From: Marinagarivorans sp. UBA5870
GTDB taxonomy: Bacteria; Pseudomonadota; Gammaproteobacteria; Pseudomonadales; Cellvibrionaceae
Reading direction: 5' to 3'
Assembly: GCA_002432555.1 (NCBI GenBank)
Contig: DJFO01000094.1
Location: 7,695-13,484 of the forward strand
DNA: 5,790 nucleotides
Below, piece by piece: positions 5,770-5,790 of the stretch. Position numbers and translations under genes: made by a program. The number at the start of each line of letters is the position of its first letter. The stretch's first letter is position 1. A model generated the notes under the pieces. That model was given only the letters and a program-made list of their open reading frames with translations, was not told the DNA's origin and did not search any database.

Positions 5770-5790
5770 ATGAACAAGCTTGGTTTTCTG
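5770..5790 (+). CDS. start of an unidentified gene (3' end outside window)
   Basis: ATG 5770 is preceded by GAGGA (5759-5763) with a 6-nt gap, a good Shine-Dalgarno. The seven visible codons read MNKLGFL, and no stop is reached. One lysine followed by hydrophobic residues would fit the start of a signal peptide or membrane segment, but seven residues are too few to say. The gene is divergent from polA, and the AT-rich upstream region with a candidate promoter supports a real gene start. Its function cannot be assigned. Confidence 0.6.

Noticed and set aside
1..5790. CRISPR array, tRNA/rRNA genes, insertion sequences, prophage or defence genes
   Set aside because: No spaced repeat array, tRNA cloverleaf, transposase or integrase motif was seen. 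The protein-coding content is core housekeeping genes.

Overview
The window is a stretch of ordinary gammaproteobacterial chromosome of moderate GC content. The order radC-rpmB-rpmG-mutM is the one known from enterics and pseudomonads. The 51-residue bL33 beginning MREKIRL resembles the Pseudomonas type more than the 55-residue E. coli type. A non-enteric gammaproteobacterium (Pseudomonadales or Cellvibrionales-like) is my best guess; I cannot name a genus.

Layout, left to right. Positions 1-480 (+) hold the C-terminal part of RadC. Positions 481-721 hold an extended -10 promoter with a GC-rich discriminator, then a roughly 190-nt leader rich in complementary segments. Next come rpmB (722-958) and rpmG (984-1139), encoding ribosomal proteins bL28 and bL33, closed by a strong intrinsic terminator. 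A C-rich, G-poor gap without a gene (1180-1502) precedes mutM (1513-2328), which must start at a TTG codon to place its catalytic proline at position 2. From 2329 to 2664 there is no protein gene, but the minus strand carries two strong intrinsic terminators. Between them lies what looks like a small RNA gene with a sigma-E/AlgU-type promoter. polA (5388-2665, minus) encodes a complete DNA polymerase I. A 381-bp divergent intergenic region with several inverted repeats follows, and a new plus-strand gene begins at 5770 and runs off the window.

How the parts fit. rpmB-rpmG is a growth-rate type ribosomal protein operon. MutM (removal of oxidised purines) and Pol I (gap filling after base excision) act in the same repair pathway but are convergent and separately transcribed. 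The most interesting object is the putative sRNA immediately downstream of polA. This is the position of Spot 42 (spf) in enterics and, as I recall, of the envelope-stress sRNA ErsA in Pseudomonas. The candidate has a consensus envelope-stress promoter, two stem-loops and a Rho-independent terminator whose CCCCAGU/ACUGGGG stem resembles that of Spot 42. The second most interesting object is the highly structured rpmB leader, a candidate ribosomal-protein autoregulatory element.
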